DNA of 41,891 nucleotides, from NCBI GenBank assembly GCA_015061915.1, contig SUVR01000016.1:1-41891 (forward strand). Reading direction: 5' to 3'. This stretch comes from Lentisphaerota bacterium. GTDB taxonomy: Bacteria > Verrucomicrobiota > Lentisphaeria > Victivallales > UBA1829. The translations under genes and the position numbers were made by a program. The notes beneath the pieces were generated by a model, which saw only the letters and a program-made list of their open reading frames with translations, was not told the origin of the DNA and ran no database searches. Below are positions 6,457 through 14,775 of this stretch, piece by piece. How positions within the stretch are numbered: position 1 is the first letter of the stretch; each line of letters starts with the position of its first letter.

Positions 6457-8676
6457 TTATGACTTTTTCTTGCGCACGCCCGCCTGTTTGATCGTTTCCG
6501 CCGGATCCGGGAAGTTGACTTTCCGCAGCGGTGAATCCTTTTTCAGACGGAAATCCCGCTTTTCAAGATCCATAAAGCCGGGATCGCCGTATCTGGTGTA
6601 AATATCGTGTCCGAAGGTTTCCCGCCACTCCTTGAATGTGATCATCTTTTTGTTCGCATTCCAGGTATCGATCAGGGCAAAATTCTTTTTGCTTTTGCCG
6701 GAGATGTCAAAATAGAAATTCATGTCGCAGAACAGCTGTTCCGGCGTTGCGATCTCTTTTGCCGCAATCGTGAAGAAGGGCTTGTTGTCCACCACGACCA
6801 CATTCTGATGGAAGTTGTAGTTATGGCTGAAGTTCTGACCGGGGAACACATATCCGCGCGGGTGGGAGTTCCCTCTGCTCAATGCCACACCGTGATGAGC
6901 ATTGAACACGGCGATATTGTGGCGCACCTGATTCTCACGCCCGAAATGCTGGTGGAAGCCTTCACAGGAGCAGTCGTGGCAGATATTGTTCTCAATGACA
7001 ATGTGGGAAGATCCTTCATCCGTGTAGTATCCCCAGCCGCCGTACTGGTTGCAACTGATGTTGTATGCGTAGTTGTTGTAGAGGCGTGTTCCCGGCTGGA
7101 TCCCCAGCAGGTAGATCCCTCCCATATCGCACAGCACTTTCTTGCCCAGATCGTGAATCCGGTTGAAGCCGATCCGGTTTTCCCGGCAGGTGGCGTAACC
7201 GTAACCCCAGTTCCAGCCGCAGGAGATCCCTGTGTAGTAGAGGTCGTGGATGTCGTTATGTTCCACCAGGCAGCCCCACGCCTGACCGATAATGATCCCG
7301 CAGGCACTCAGGTAGAGGTTGCCGCAGTGATGGATCTTGTTGTCTGTGATCGAGATATTGTGCGTGCCTTCTTCCGGCTGATGCTGATTCCGGCTGAGGT
7401 TCATCATACCGAGCGGCATACCCGTATCATCCACCTGTGCCGCAACGGCGGTGCTGACAGTGCTGATCACGTCTCCGCCGTTCACCAGAATACCGCCGCC
7501 GCCCAGATTCGCCAGTTCGCAGTGTGAGACTTCGATATTGGCACAGCCGCCGGATATGGCGATCCCGTACCAGTTGGAAAATTCGATCTTGCAGTCTTTC
7601 AACGCACAGTCCACTGCCCGGTTCAGGAAGATCACACCGGGAAGATGGATGGCAGATTGGGGCGCGTTGCTGCACTTGTATCCGAACTCAAAACGGCGCC
7701 AGCTGTCCTTGATAAAGTAATTTTTCAGCTCATACGGTGTGTCGTAATTTATTCCCAGATACGGGTGCTTTGCGCCGCCGTGACGGAAGGTGATCCCTTC
7801 CAGTGTGATGTTCGAGCAATCCTGCATCAGCACCAGCATGGAAACCACCGGAACGAACGCCTTGAGCGTGGCGGATTTTTCGCCTTTCCGGGGAATATAA
7901 TAGACCTTGTTTTCGGTGTTATCGAAGTAAAACTCGCCCGGTTCCAGCAATGCTTCCCGCACATTCTTCCAGAAATAGCGGTTGCTCTGCCAGCTCCAGC
8001 TGAAATCAAAACGGCTGCTGGAGAGAGAGAAACGCACTTCCCCATCCTGTTTCAAAACCGGCGACGGCATGAAGCTGTCTGCCCACTGCTGAATCACGAC
8101 TGCTTCGATCCCCGGCTGATTGTACCAGTTTTTATCAAAATCCTCTTCGTGGATGTAGAACCCATCCCGGTTGACCACAAGGGCGTTTTGTGGGGCCGCC
8201 TGAGAATTTTTTTTATCAGTTTGCGTATTCTGCACTTCCGGATCGGTCGAGGGAAGCGGCAGAACGCCCTTGAAACGGAGTCCGCCGGTCATATCTTTGG
8301 GGAACGAAGCCCGGATCGCATACTTCCCGTTGACCACCATAGCACGCAGAAAACCGTCGGTCACTGCTTCTGCCGGAACAGAGGCGCAGAGGGCTTTTTT
8401 GCCGTTGACTTTGACTTCCTGCCAGCCGGTCAGTTCACAGCCGCCGTCAAAGATGACTTCCGCTCCGTCCTGCGCCTTTACGGTAACCGGAACGGGGAAA
8501 TTGCCCCGCAGTTCCAGCGTCTTTTTCAGGGGATAAACACCGCCTGCGCACAGAATCGTTGCCGGATCTTTGAGTTTACCGGCATCGCAGCGTTTTTTCA
8601 GCTCGTCAAACGCCTGCTCAAGAGAGTGAAACTTTCCTTTTGTGCCCGGAGGGGTGATCTTGATTTCAGCAGTCAT
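6457..8676 (-). CDS. Right-handed beta-helix protein, possible GH141-like
   Basis: A 739-residue protein. An N-terminal segment (HSLEQAFDELKKRC, then TILCAGGVYPL) is the usual entry of pectate-lyase-like beta-helices. LRAMVVNGKYAIRASFP (about residues 110-126) resembles the loop seen in GH141-type glycosidases. A long beta-helix (about 270-620) follows, with repeated N-H-I and S/C-E-I turns such as ITDNKIHHCGNLY, VEHNDIHDLYYTGIS and IENNICHDCSCEGF. No signal peptide is visible, which is unusual for a polysaccharide-active enzyme and suggests action on imported oligosaccharides or a missed start. GAAGGA precedes the ATG. The fold is confident; the GH141 assignment is tentative. Confidence 0.65.
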   Translation of the reverse strand: MTAEIKITPPGTKGKFHSLEQAFDELKKRCDAGKLKDPATILCAGGVYPLKKTLELRGNFPVPVTVKAQDGAEVIFDGGCELTGWQEVKVNGKKALCASVPAEAVTDGFLRAMVVNGKYAIRASFPKDMTGGLRFKGVLPLPSTDPEVQNTQTDKKNSQAAPQNALVVNRDGFYIHEEDFDKNWYNQPGIEAVVIQQWADSFMPSPVLKQDGEVRFSLSSSRFDFSWSWQSNRYFWKNVREALLEPGEFYFDNTENKVYYIPRKGEKSATLKAFVPVVSMLVLMQDCSNITLEGITFRHGGAKHPYLGINYDTPYELKNYFIKDSWRRFEFGYKCSNAPQSAIHLPGVIFLNRAVDCALKDCKIEFSNWYGIAISGGCANIEVSHCELANLGGGGILVNGGDVISTVSTAVAAQVDDTGMPLGMMNLSRNQHQPEEGTHNISITDNKIHHCGNLYLSACGIIIGQAWGCLVEHNDIHDLYYTGISCGWNWGYGYATCRENRIGFNRIHDLGKKVLCDMGGIYLLGIQPGTRLYNNYAYNISCNQYGGWGYYTDEGSSHIVIENNICHDCSCEGFHQHFGRENQVRHNIAVFNAHHGVALSRGNSHPRGYVFPGQNFSHNYNFHQNVVVVDNKPFFTIAAKEIATPEQLFCDMNFYFDISGKSKKNFALIDTWNANKKMITFKEWRETFGHDIYTRYGDPGFMDLEKRDFRLKKDSPLRKVNFPDPAETIKQAGVRKKKS

Positions 8677-8723
8677 AAAAAATCCTTCGTTTTTATGTTT
8701 TCGATAAAGTATATATCTGGGAA

Positions 8724-8751
8724 AATATAGTTTTTTTCAAAGAGATTTCAA
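8724..8751 (-). promoter_or_regulatory. Promoter of the beta-helix gene
   Basis: On the minus strand: TTGAAA (8751-8746), 16 bases, TATATT (8729-8724), about 50 bases before the ATG. The 121-base gap holds nothing else but AT-rich sequence. Confidence 0.6.
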
Positions 8752-8797
8752 CCGTGAAAAAACGGAAAAAAGAGATGTAAATACAGAAAAAAGAGAT

Positions 8798-10279
8798 TTA
8801 TTTTGAAGTTTTCGCAAAGGATACGGTGAATTTTGAGCCGATCCCTTCTTTGCTGATAAATGTGATCTCACCGCGGTTCAGTGCCGCCAGACGCCGGCTC
8901 AATGCCAGACCGATCCCAACACCTTCCACCGCATTGATGTCTGCACTTTCCACCCGGTAGAAATCCTGAAACAGTTTTGGCTGGTCTTTTTCCGGGATCC
9001 CGATCCCCGTATCTTCGATCTCAAGGAGCAGTGCGGACTCCCGTTCCCGAACCCGGACCGTGACACTGCCCTGTTCCGTGTATTTTACCGCATTGGAGAA
9101 CAGATTGATAAAGATCTGCCGCACCATCCGGGCATCTGCTGTGATGTGCAATCCGGGTGTGATTTCCTGTTTGACTTCCAGTTTTTTCCGTTCTGCCAGG
9201 GGCGTGAGGATATCGCACATCTCCAGAATCGTTTGAGAGAGATCCAGCTCCACGGGGGAGGGAACCAGTTTTCCTGCGCCGGACTTTGCCAGATCCAGCA
9301 GAGCCGTGATCAGATCCAGCAGGTGTCCGGCGGCAGTCAGGATCCGTTTGGCGTATGCCTCCTGTTTTTCCGGCGGCAGTTTCCCGGCGCGAGCCTCCAA
9401 CAGTTCGGAAAAACCGATGATCGAGTTGAGCGGCGTCCGCAGCTCATGACTCATATTGGAAAGAAAACGGTCTTTGTGCCGGTGTGCTTCCTGCAGATTT
9501 TTTGTTTGTTTCCGCAACTCCCGGTTGACTTGCTGCAGTTCTTCCGATTGTTTCTGCAGTTGGCGTGCCATGACATTGAAATCGAATTTCAGCTGCCCCA
9601 TTTCATCCGGCGTGATGTCTTTGAACCGGTACTCCAGATCGCCCCGGCTCAAGGCTTTGGTCCCTTCACACATCGTCCGGAGTGTTTCCTGCTGCAATTT
9701 ACCCAACCGCCAATGACCGGCGAGGATGATACATACGGCAACAAGCAAACCGCCGATCAGGATCAGATTCTCCCGTGTTGCAGTTGCTTCTGCATAAGCC
9801 TTTGCGGTATCCTGACGGAGAAGTTCCGATTCCCCGTCAAGATCTGTTTCCAACTGCAAACGCAGTTTGAAAAAACTTGCCAGCAGTTCCTGTTTCCCTT
9901 CCTGCGACTGCTCCGGATCACGGATCCGTTTGAAAATCGGGGCGTAGGCAAGAAGAAGTTTTGCGTCGCTGCGGGTCGGGCTGTTGTATGCCAGGGTATC
10001 TGCTGCCCGTTTCAGGTCACCCAACTGCTGATAGAGCAGAGAAAGTTCCACGGAACCCGGTCGGGAAAGAAAGTCCGCCAGTGCCCGGTCGGCGTCGTAA
10101 AGGGCGTCCCGGACTTCTTTGTGCCGGAGGAGGATTTCTGCGTTATCCGCTGCCCGTTGATCCAGTGTTTTATCCCGCAGCCGGGAGAGTGTAAAGAATG
10201 TGGCAAAAGTCAACAGCAGAACGATTGCTGCTGTCAGCCACATCAGGATTCTGGTTGTTCGGATATCCGGCGATCTCAT
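8798..10279 (-). CDS. Membrane sensor histidine kinase (HAMP-HisKA-HATPase)
   Basis: 493 residues from ATG 10279 (MRSPDIRTTR), five bases past the regulator stop; a longer frame from 10324 overlaps the regulator and is less likely. Order: membrane helix 1 (about 12-32), a helical periplasmic sensor region of about 150 residues, membrane helix 2 (LILIGGLLVAVCIIL), HAMP, and a coiled coil. The dimerisation domain has H278 in MSHELRTPLN. The ATPase domain follows, with N-box NLFSNAVKYT, G1 DTGIGIPEKD and G2 GVGIGLALS. It is the obvious partner of the adjacent HTH-receiver protein. The ligand is unknown; the all-helical sensor recalls four-helix-bundle periplasmic domains. Confidence 0.9.
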   Translation of the reverse strand: MRSPDIRTTRILMWLTAAIVLLLTFATFFTLSRLRDKTLDQRAADNAEILLRHKEVRDALYDADRALADFLSRPGSVELSLLYQQLGDLKRAADTLAYNSPTRSDAKLLLAYAPIFKRIRDPEQSQEGKQELLASFFKLRLQLETDLDGESELLRQDTAKAYAEATATRENLILIGGLLVAVCIILAGHWRLGKLQQETLRTMCEGTKALSRGDLEYRFKDITPDEMGQLKFDFNVMARQLQKQSEELQQVNRELRKQTKNLQEAHRHKDRFLSNMSHELRTPLNSIIGFSELLEARAGKLPPEKQEAYAKRILTAAGHLLDLITALLDLAKSGAGKLVPSPVELDLSQTILEMCDILTPLAERKKLEVKQEITPGLHITADARMVRQIFINLFSNAVKYTEQGSVTVRVRERESALLLEIEDTGIGIPEKDQPKLFQDFYRVESADINAVEGVGIGLALSRRLAALNRGEITFISKEGIGSKFTVSFAKTSK

Positions 10280-10283
10280 AACA

Positions 10284-10853
10284 TCACGCAAAGGGCAGAT
10301 CCAGCAGTTTCTGGATCGTGGCAATGAATTTTGCCAGCCGGACCGGTTTTTCCAGAATCGCCTGCGGGGAGAGTTTTTCCAGTTCGGCGGTCAGTTCCGG
10401 CGAGAGGTGTGCGCTGGCGATAACGACACAGGAATCGGCAGACTCCGGATTTTCCCGGATCAGAGCCAGCAGTTCCTGACCGTTCATCTGGGGCATACGG
10501 ATATCCAGCACGATCAAATCCGGTTTCCAGGAGCCGATGAGCAGTGCGCCTTTCATACCATCGGGAGCGGTTCTCAGTTCATAGCCGGTGAAATCGGTGA
10601 GTGCATCCGTCACAAATTCCCGGAACGCCTCATCGTCATCGATCACAAGGATCCGTGAGTTTTCCCGTGTTGCCGGGAGCAGTCCGCGTTTTTTGGCAAA
10701 TTCATCCAGTTCTTCTGTCGTAAAACGGTAATGTCCGCCGGGTGTCACGCCACCATTGAGCTGTCCCTGACGGATCCAGTTGGAGAGACTGGAGCGGGAG
10801 ACTCCCAGATATTTTGCCGCTTCATTCGTTGTCAGTAATTTTTGATTTTCCAC
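10284..10853 (-). CDS. HTH (MerR/excisionase-type) - receiver regulator
   Basis: 189 residues. An N-terminal helix-turn-helix of the MerR/excisionase type spans residues 5-55 (LTTNEAAKYLGVSRSSLSNW, then GGHYRFTTEELDEF). A C-terminal receiver domain spans about 67-188, with acidic pocket D72-D74, phosphoacceptor D117 (LIVLDIRMP), S147 and K169 (LEKPV). This reverses the usual receiver-then-output order of response regulators. It should bind DNA as a dimer controlled by phosphorylation from the kinase immediately downstream. It lies 22 bases after uppP, so the pair may be co-transcribed with the undecaprenyl phosphate recycling gene. Confidence 0.88.
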   Translation of the reverse strand: MENQKLLTTNEAAKYLGVSRSSLSNWIRQGQLNGGVTPGGHYRFTTEELDEFAKKRGLLPATRENSRILVIDDDEAFREFVTDALTDFTGYELRTAPDGMKGALLIGSWKPDLIVLDIRMPQMNGQELLALIRENPESADSCVVIASAHLSPELTAELEKLSPQAILEKPVRLAKFIATIQKLLDLPFA

Positions 10854-10875
10854 AGTTCCGGCTCCTGTTATCCGG

Positions 10876-11712
10876 TCATTTCAGCCAAAAGTAAAGAAGA
10901 ACGGCGATCCCGAGAATGATCCGGTAGTATCCGAACCCACGGAAATCGTGATTCTTGATAAAACGCATAAAAACAGCGATCACTGCCCATGCCACGAAGA
11001 ATGCCGTAACAAATCCGATCCCCAAAGCGATCCATTGGGTACATTCCAGATCCAGCCCGCTTTTGAGCATACTGTATGCTGAAGCTGCAAACATCGTTGG
11101 AATCGCAAGAAAAAATGAAAATTCCGCTGCCAGTTCCCGGCTGCAGCCCAGCCCCATTCCTCCCACGATCGTTGCTGCACTGCGGGAAGTGCCGGGGATC
11201 ATCGCAACGCATTGGGCAAGTCCGATCCCGAATGCCCGTTTGTAAGATAATTGATCGATCGAGCCGATCCGGACAGCATCTTTTTTCGATTGTGCCGGTC
11301 GGTCCACCAGAATCAGGGCAATACCGCCGAGAACAAGCATCACTGCCACGGTGACCGGATTGAACAGTTTATCCTGGATCCAGCCGCCGAACAGCGCTCC
11401 GAGAACCAGCGCCGGAACCAGCGCCGGAAGGACTTTCAGCCAGAGACGCCATCCCGGTGTGCCGAAATCGATCCCGAACTTGCCGGACCGGGTGATGAAC
11501 ACGCCGTCAAATACTTTTTTCCGGAAGTACACCAACACGGAAAGGATGGCTCCCAACTGAATGACGATCTCAAATACTCTGGTGAAATCTTCATCCATTT
11601 TCAATACGGTTTCATCCAGCAGGATCATGTGTCCGGTACTGCTGACCGGCAGAAATTCCGTGATCCCTTCCACGATCCCCTGGATCAGGGCCTTCAAGTA
11701 TAAAAAATCCAC
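10876..11712 (-). CDS. uppP: Undecaprenyl-diphosphatase
   Basis: A 278-residue polytopic inner-membrane enzyme (BacA/UppP) that converts undecaprenyl diphosphate to the monophosphate for reuse in peptidoglycan and glycan synthesis. Diagnostic motifs are QGIVEGITEFLPVSSTGH (residues 11-28) and MIPGTSRSAATIVGG (around residues 169-183). The predicted hydrophobic helices and length are normal. It has its own promoter and leads the regulator-kinase pair, which invites the inference that the two-component system senses envelope state. Confidence 0.95.
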   Translation of the reverse strand: MDFLYLKALIQGIVEGITEFLPVSSTGHMILLDETVLKMDEDFTRVFEIVIQLGAILSVLVYFRKKVFDGVFITRSGKFGIDFGTPGWRLWLKVLPALVPALVLGALFGGWIQDKLFNPVTVAVMLVLGGIALILVDRPAQSKKDAVRIGSIDQLSYKRAFGIGLAQCVAMIPGTSRSAATIVGGMGLGCSRELAAEFSFFLAIPTMFAASAYSMLKSGLDLECTQWIALGIGFVTAFFVAWAVIAVFMRFIKNHDFRGFGYYRIILGIAVLLYFWLK

Positions 11713-11752
11713 AAAAATACCTTTCGTAAAAAAATAAATGGCTGTTCCGGTG

Positions 11753-11781
11753 AATATACTTTAACAAGAACGATTTTGCAA
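11753..11781 (-). promoter_or_regulatory. Promoter of uppP
   Basis: On the minus strand: TTGCAA (11781-11776), 17 bases, TATATT (11758-11753). It sits in the 97-base gap between the binding-protein gene and uppP. Confidence 0.65.
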
Positions 11782-11809
11782 GTAAAAATACAAGAATTTA
11801 TACAACTTT

Positions 11810-13600
11810 TCAGCGCAGCCCGGAAAGCGGAAGCGGTGTAAATGCTTTCCGCTTTTCCTCCCGTTCACGGGCAGGGGCGGAAAAATATTTCCAGCGGTTG
11901 TAGGCAAAATCGTGGACACGGTAATTTTTCATCCAGGAATGGGTTACGACAAACGCCATCGTATGCGTTTCAAAGATCCACGGAACCTGCTCCTGAAGAT
12001 AACGTGCCATCGCCTGATATTTCGCTGTTCGTGCCGGACTGTCCTCCATAAATTCAATTTCCCGGTACATCCGGTCGTATGCTTCATCCTTGAAACACGC
12101 CCGGTTGCAGCCGCCGGCATTGCCCGAATAGAACAGCTGCAGAAAGTTCTGTCCGTCCGGATAATCGGCGCACCAGGAGTACCGGAAAAGCTGCACGTCC
12201 CCGGACGCAAGTTTTGCCTGAAAACGGGGGCGGGTGTTCAAGTTTGCCCGGACTTCGATCCCGATGGCACGCAGGTCGTTGGCAAGCAGTTCGGCGATTT
12301 GTTGAAATGCCACATCGGTTCCCGCCTGATCAAACGTCAGCACCAACGGCTTTCCCGTCGCCGGATCAATTCCCCCCGGGTAGCCAGCTTTGGCAAGATA
12401 TTCTTTGGCAAGAGCGATATTTTTCTCTCCGAATCTGCCCTTTTCGCCGGTAAGATGCCCGGCGGTCCCCGGAGGAATGGGGGCAAATGCCGCCGTATAA
12501 CGCCCGCCGGATTGCAGGATCCGCAGATCCTTGTCAAACGCCAGAGAAACAGCCCGCCGCAGATCGGTATTCCTGCCGAGAAGAGGATCGGAAAAATGGA
12601 AGCCGATATAATTCGTCTCCTGCAATGGCGCCCGGAGCAGCCGGATCCCGCGCTCCTGCAAGGCGGTGGCGAGTTCCCCGTTTTCTTTCACAAGAGCCTG
12701 GAACTGATCGCCGTCCAGCGTGTAGAAATCCAGTTCCCCCTGCAGGAACATCAGCCAGGAGGAAACGTTCTGGCGCACAAGATAGCAGGTGATCCTGTCC
12801 GCCAGCGGAAGGCGCTTTTGCCGGTCCGCCGGATTTTCTGCCGATGTATAATATTCTTCCCGGTAGTCCGGATTGCGTACCAGATGAATGGAGTGATCCT
12901 TTTTCCATTCCTGCAGTCGGTAAGGTCCGGATCCGCAGGGCTGTTCCGCGAAATCGCCAGCACCGTAATATTCCACGGCACGACGGGAAACGATCGCGCA
13001 GTTGGGCAGGGCGAGCAGATAACACAGACGGGGATTTTTTGTCTTTCCCGTGATGAGGAATTGTTTTTCATTCAGGATCTTCAACCCGCTGATCCCCTGA
13101 TCGTAAGGACGGAGATCTCCGGCTGCGGCTTTTGCCGTGAGAGACCGGAATATCTCTGCCCCTTCCACGTTATCCCGCAGGATCCAGTATGCCGGGGAAT
13201 TCAATCTGCCATCTGCAAGACGGAGCAGGGAGAAGACCGCATCTCTGCTGGTGACTTTCCGTGAAATCTTATCCGGAAAACAGGGGGCATCCTGAAAATA
13301 CAGATCGTCCCGCAGGGTGCAAAGATAACTTTTTCCATCTTCCTGCAGGACCGGCATTTCCCGGAGCATGGCAGGTTCCAGCTTGTATTCACCGGAACCG
13401 TACTGGTACTGAACAAGCGTGTCATAAAATGCCGCACATACGCCCAGTGTGGGGGAATCGGCGGCAAGGGCTGGGTCAAGGGTCGTGACCATTCTGCCGA
13501 GACTCATAACAACATGGTTTTCAACGATTTCTTTTCTTTTGCTGCAAGCACAGAGGCAGAGGGCGAGCAGAAGCAGGAAAAGATTTCGGAAATGTGTCAT
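11810..13600 (-). CDS. Oligopeptide-type ABC substrate-binding lipoprotein
   Basis: 596 residues from ATG 13600, chosen because it gives a classic lipoprotein signal: MTHFRN, a leucine-rich helix and the lipobox LCAC at about residues 16-19. The body is an SBP family 5 (DppA/OppA/NikA) protein. DPALAADSPTLGVCAAFYDTLV follows the signal in the usual place, and LRRAVSLAFDKDLR and AKEYLAKAGYPGGID are typical. It binds peptides or similar solutes in the periplasm for ABC import. No permease or ATPase gene is adjacent, so it is an orphan binding protein here. It overlaps no usable ribosome site and runs close behind recX (stop 13620). Confidence 0.85.
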   Translation of the reverse strand: MTHFRNLFLLLLALCLCACSKRKEIVENHVVMSLGRMVTTLDPALAADSPTLGVCAAFYDTLVQYQYGSGEYKLEPAMLREMPVLQEDGKSYLCTLRDDLYFQDAPCFPDKISRKVTSRDAVFSLLRLADGRLNSPAYWILRDNVEGAEIFRSLTAKAAAGDLRPYDQGISGLKILNEKQFLITGKTKNPRLCYLLALPNCAIVSRRAVEYYGAGDFAEQPCGSGPYRLQEWKKDHSIHLVRNPDYREEYYTSAENPADRQKRLPLADRITCYLVRQNVSSWLMFLQGELDFYTLDGDQFQALVKENGELATALQERGIRLLRAPLQETNYIGFHFSDPLLGRNTDLRRAVSLAFDKDLRILQSGGRYTAAFAPIPPGTAGHLTGEKGRFGEKNIALAKEYLAKAGYPGGIDPATGKPLVLTFDQAGTDVAFQQIAELLANDLRAIGIEVRANLNTRPRFQAKLASGDVQLFRYSWCADYPDGQNFLQLFYSGNAGGCNRACFKDEAYDRMYREIEFMEDSPARTAKYQAMARYLQEQVPWIFETHTMAFVVTHSWMKNYRVHDFAYNRWKYFSAPAREREEKRKAFTPLPLSGLR

Positions 13601-13619
13601 TTGCCCCGGCATTCTTTGA

Positions 13620-14174
13620 TCAATCGTCTTGTTCGTCCGAATCCGGATCATCAAAATCCGGATCATCAAAATCCGGTGCTGCTGCAAACTGATCTTTCGG
13701 GCGGCTCTGCCATTCGGCGATCGCCTTGTTGATCACGTCGGCGGAAAATCCGCGTCCTGCCAGCATACACATGATCCTGTGATTCAGTTTCGCCGGATCC
13801 GGAATGGAGTTCAAACGGCGTGCCCGGTGTTCCAGGAGTGCCATCGCATCGTCCAGCGGGGTACGCCGGCGATTCTCCGTGTTGGCAAGGATCTCCCGTG
13901 CAAGCGCAGGGGCGATCCCTTTGTACGTCATTTTTTCATAGATCCTTCTGTCTCCATAGGATCGATCCCGCATAACGCGGACAAAGTCTTCCGCGAACTT
14001 GCGGTCGGAGAGATACCCCATCTCTTCCAGTCGGGTGAGGGTGTCCTCGATTTCCTGGGGATCGGCATCACTTTTGCGATAGAGCTTTTTACGCAGTTCC
14101 ATTTTCGTCTGGCTGCGTCTGCTCAGCATCCCTGCTGCCAACTCCAGTAACGATTTCTTTTGCGGTTGCGGCAT
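13620..14174 (-). CDS. recX: RecX-family regulator of RecA
   Basis: 184 residues from ATG 14174 (MPQPQKKSLLELAAGML), which has CGAGGA at proper spacing; a longer upstream frame overlaps lptE and lacks a site. RecX three-helix repeats are evident: SRRSQTKMELRKKLYRK, LTRLEEMGYLSDRKFAEDFV and RSYGDRRIYEKMTYKGI. RecX binds RecA filaments and limits recombination. The C-terminus carries an extra acidic tail (FDDPDFDDPDSDEQDD) encoded by a 15-bp tandem repeat. recA is not in the window. Confidence 0.85.
   Translation of the reverse strand: MPQPQKKSLLELAAGMLSRRSQTKMELRKKLYRKSDADPQEIEDTLTRLEEMGYLSDRKFAEDFVRVMRDRSYGDRRIYEKMTYKGIAPALAREILANTENRRRTPLDDAMALLEHRARRLNSIPDPAKLNHRIMCMLAGRGFSADVINKAIAEWQSRPKDQFAAAPDFDDPDFDDPDSDEQDD
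13641..13676. repeat. 15-bp tandem repeat in the recX 3' end
   Basis: ATCCGGATCATCAAA occurs twice in tandem (13641-13655, 13656-13670), followed by a partial third copy ATCCGG. It stays in frame and encodes repeating FDDPD, giving the acidic RecX tail. Copy number could vary without breaking the gene. Confidence 0.9.
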
Positions 14175-14250
14175 TGTGTTTTCCTCGTTTCTCTGCTTGT
14201 TGCCTGTACTTTGAATGATGATTGTTGCAATGTGTTTAACCGCTCTCTTT

Positions 14251-14775
14251 TTACCAAGCCTCTGTTGTATACTGAACTGCACGCCGGGCAAAATTCATAC
14301 AAGCCTGTTTCAGACCGCTGAATTTCGCAAGCTGCGGGTCAGATTCGTACTGATAACGGGAGGTGCCGGAGATACTGCGCATAGGGATCAGATCCTCATG
14401 ACGCCCCGGTATCTTTACCACAAAATTGCCGCTGACGGTAATGCTGAATTCCGTCGGGCGGTACGTTTCCTGACCATCATCGCTGTCATCGCGCGTGTTG
14501 ATCTGGGTAACATTTTTGATGTGGCAGTACAGCACACAATCCGCTTTTTCCTTGCTGACAAGTTTCAGAGAGCCGTCCACCATGATCTGTTCGGCGAGCT
14601 GCCCCCGCATAATTTCCGTCAGCAACGGTTCTTTCGTATCGTTTTTGATGTCTGCAATGGCGATCGTCTTGATCTGCGGGTGCATCATGGAACCCATATG
14701 GTAGCCGCAGCCCGTAGTGATCAGAACAAGAACAACAAATGCCGCCAATGCACAGAGTTTCTTAAATGTCTTCAT
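14251..14775 (-). CDS. lptE: LptE-like outer-membrane lipoprotein
   Basis: About 174 residues from ATG 14775 (MKTFKKLCALAAF). A lipoprotein signal ends in TTGCGYHMG; C-G-Y at the mature N-terminus is typical of LptE. The rest fits the LPS-assembly lipoprotein family: IKTIAIADIKNDTKEP, then a beta-rich body and a C-terminal helix. LptE plugs the LptD barrel that inserts lipopolysaccharide. It overlaps the BamD-like gene by 14 bases, so two outer-membrane assembly lipoprotein-type genes are coupled. The protein is more diverged from the E. coli form than from other PVC types would be expected, so the name rests on the signature and context. Confidence 0.75.
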   Translation of the reverse strand: MKTFKKLCALAAFVVLVLITTGCGYHMGSMMHPQIKTIAIADIKNDTKEPLLTEIMRGQLAEQIMVDGSLKLVSKEKADCVLYCHIKNVTQINTRDDSDDGQETYRPTEFSITVSGNFVVKIPGRHEDLIPMRSISGTSRYQYESDPQLAKFSGLKQACMNFARRAVQYTTEAW

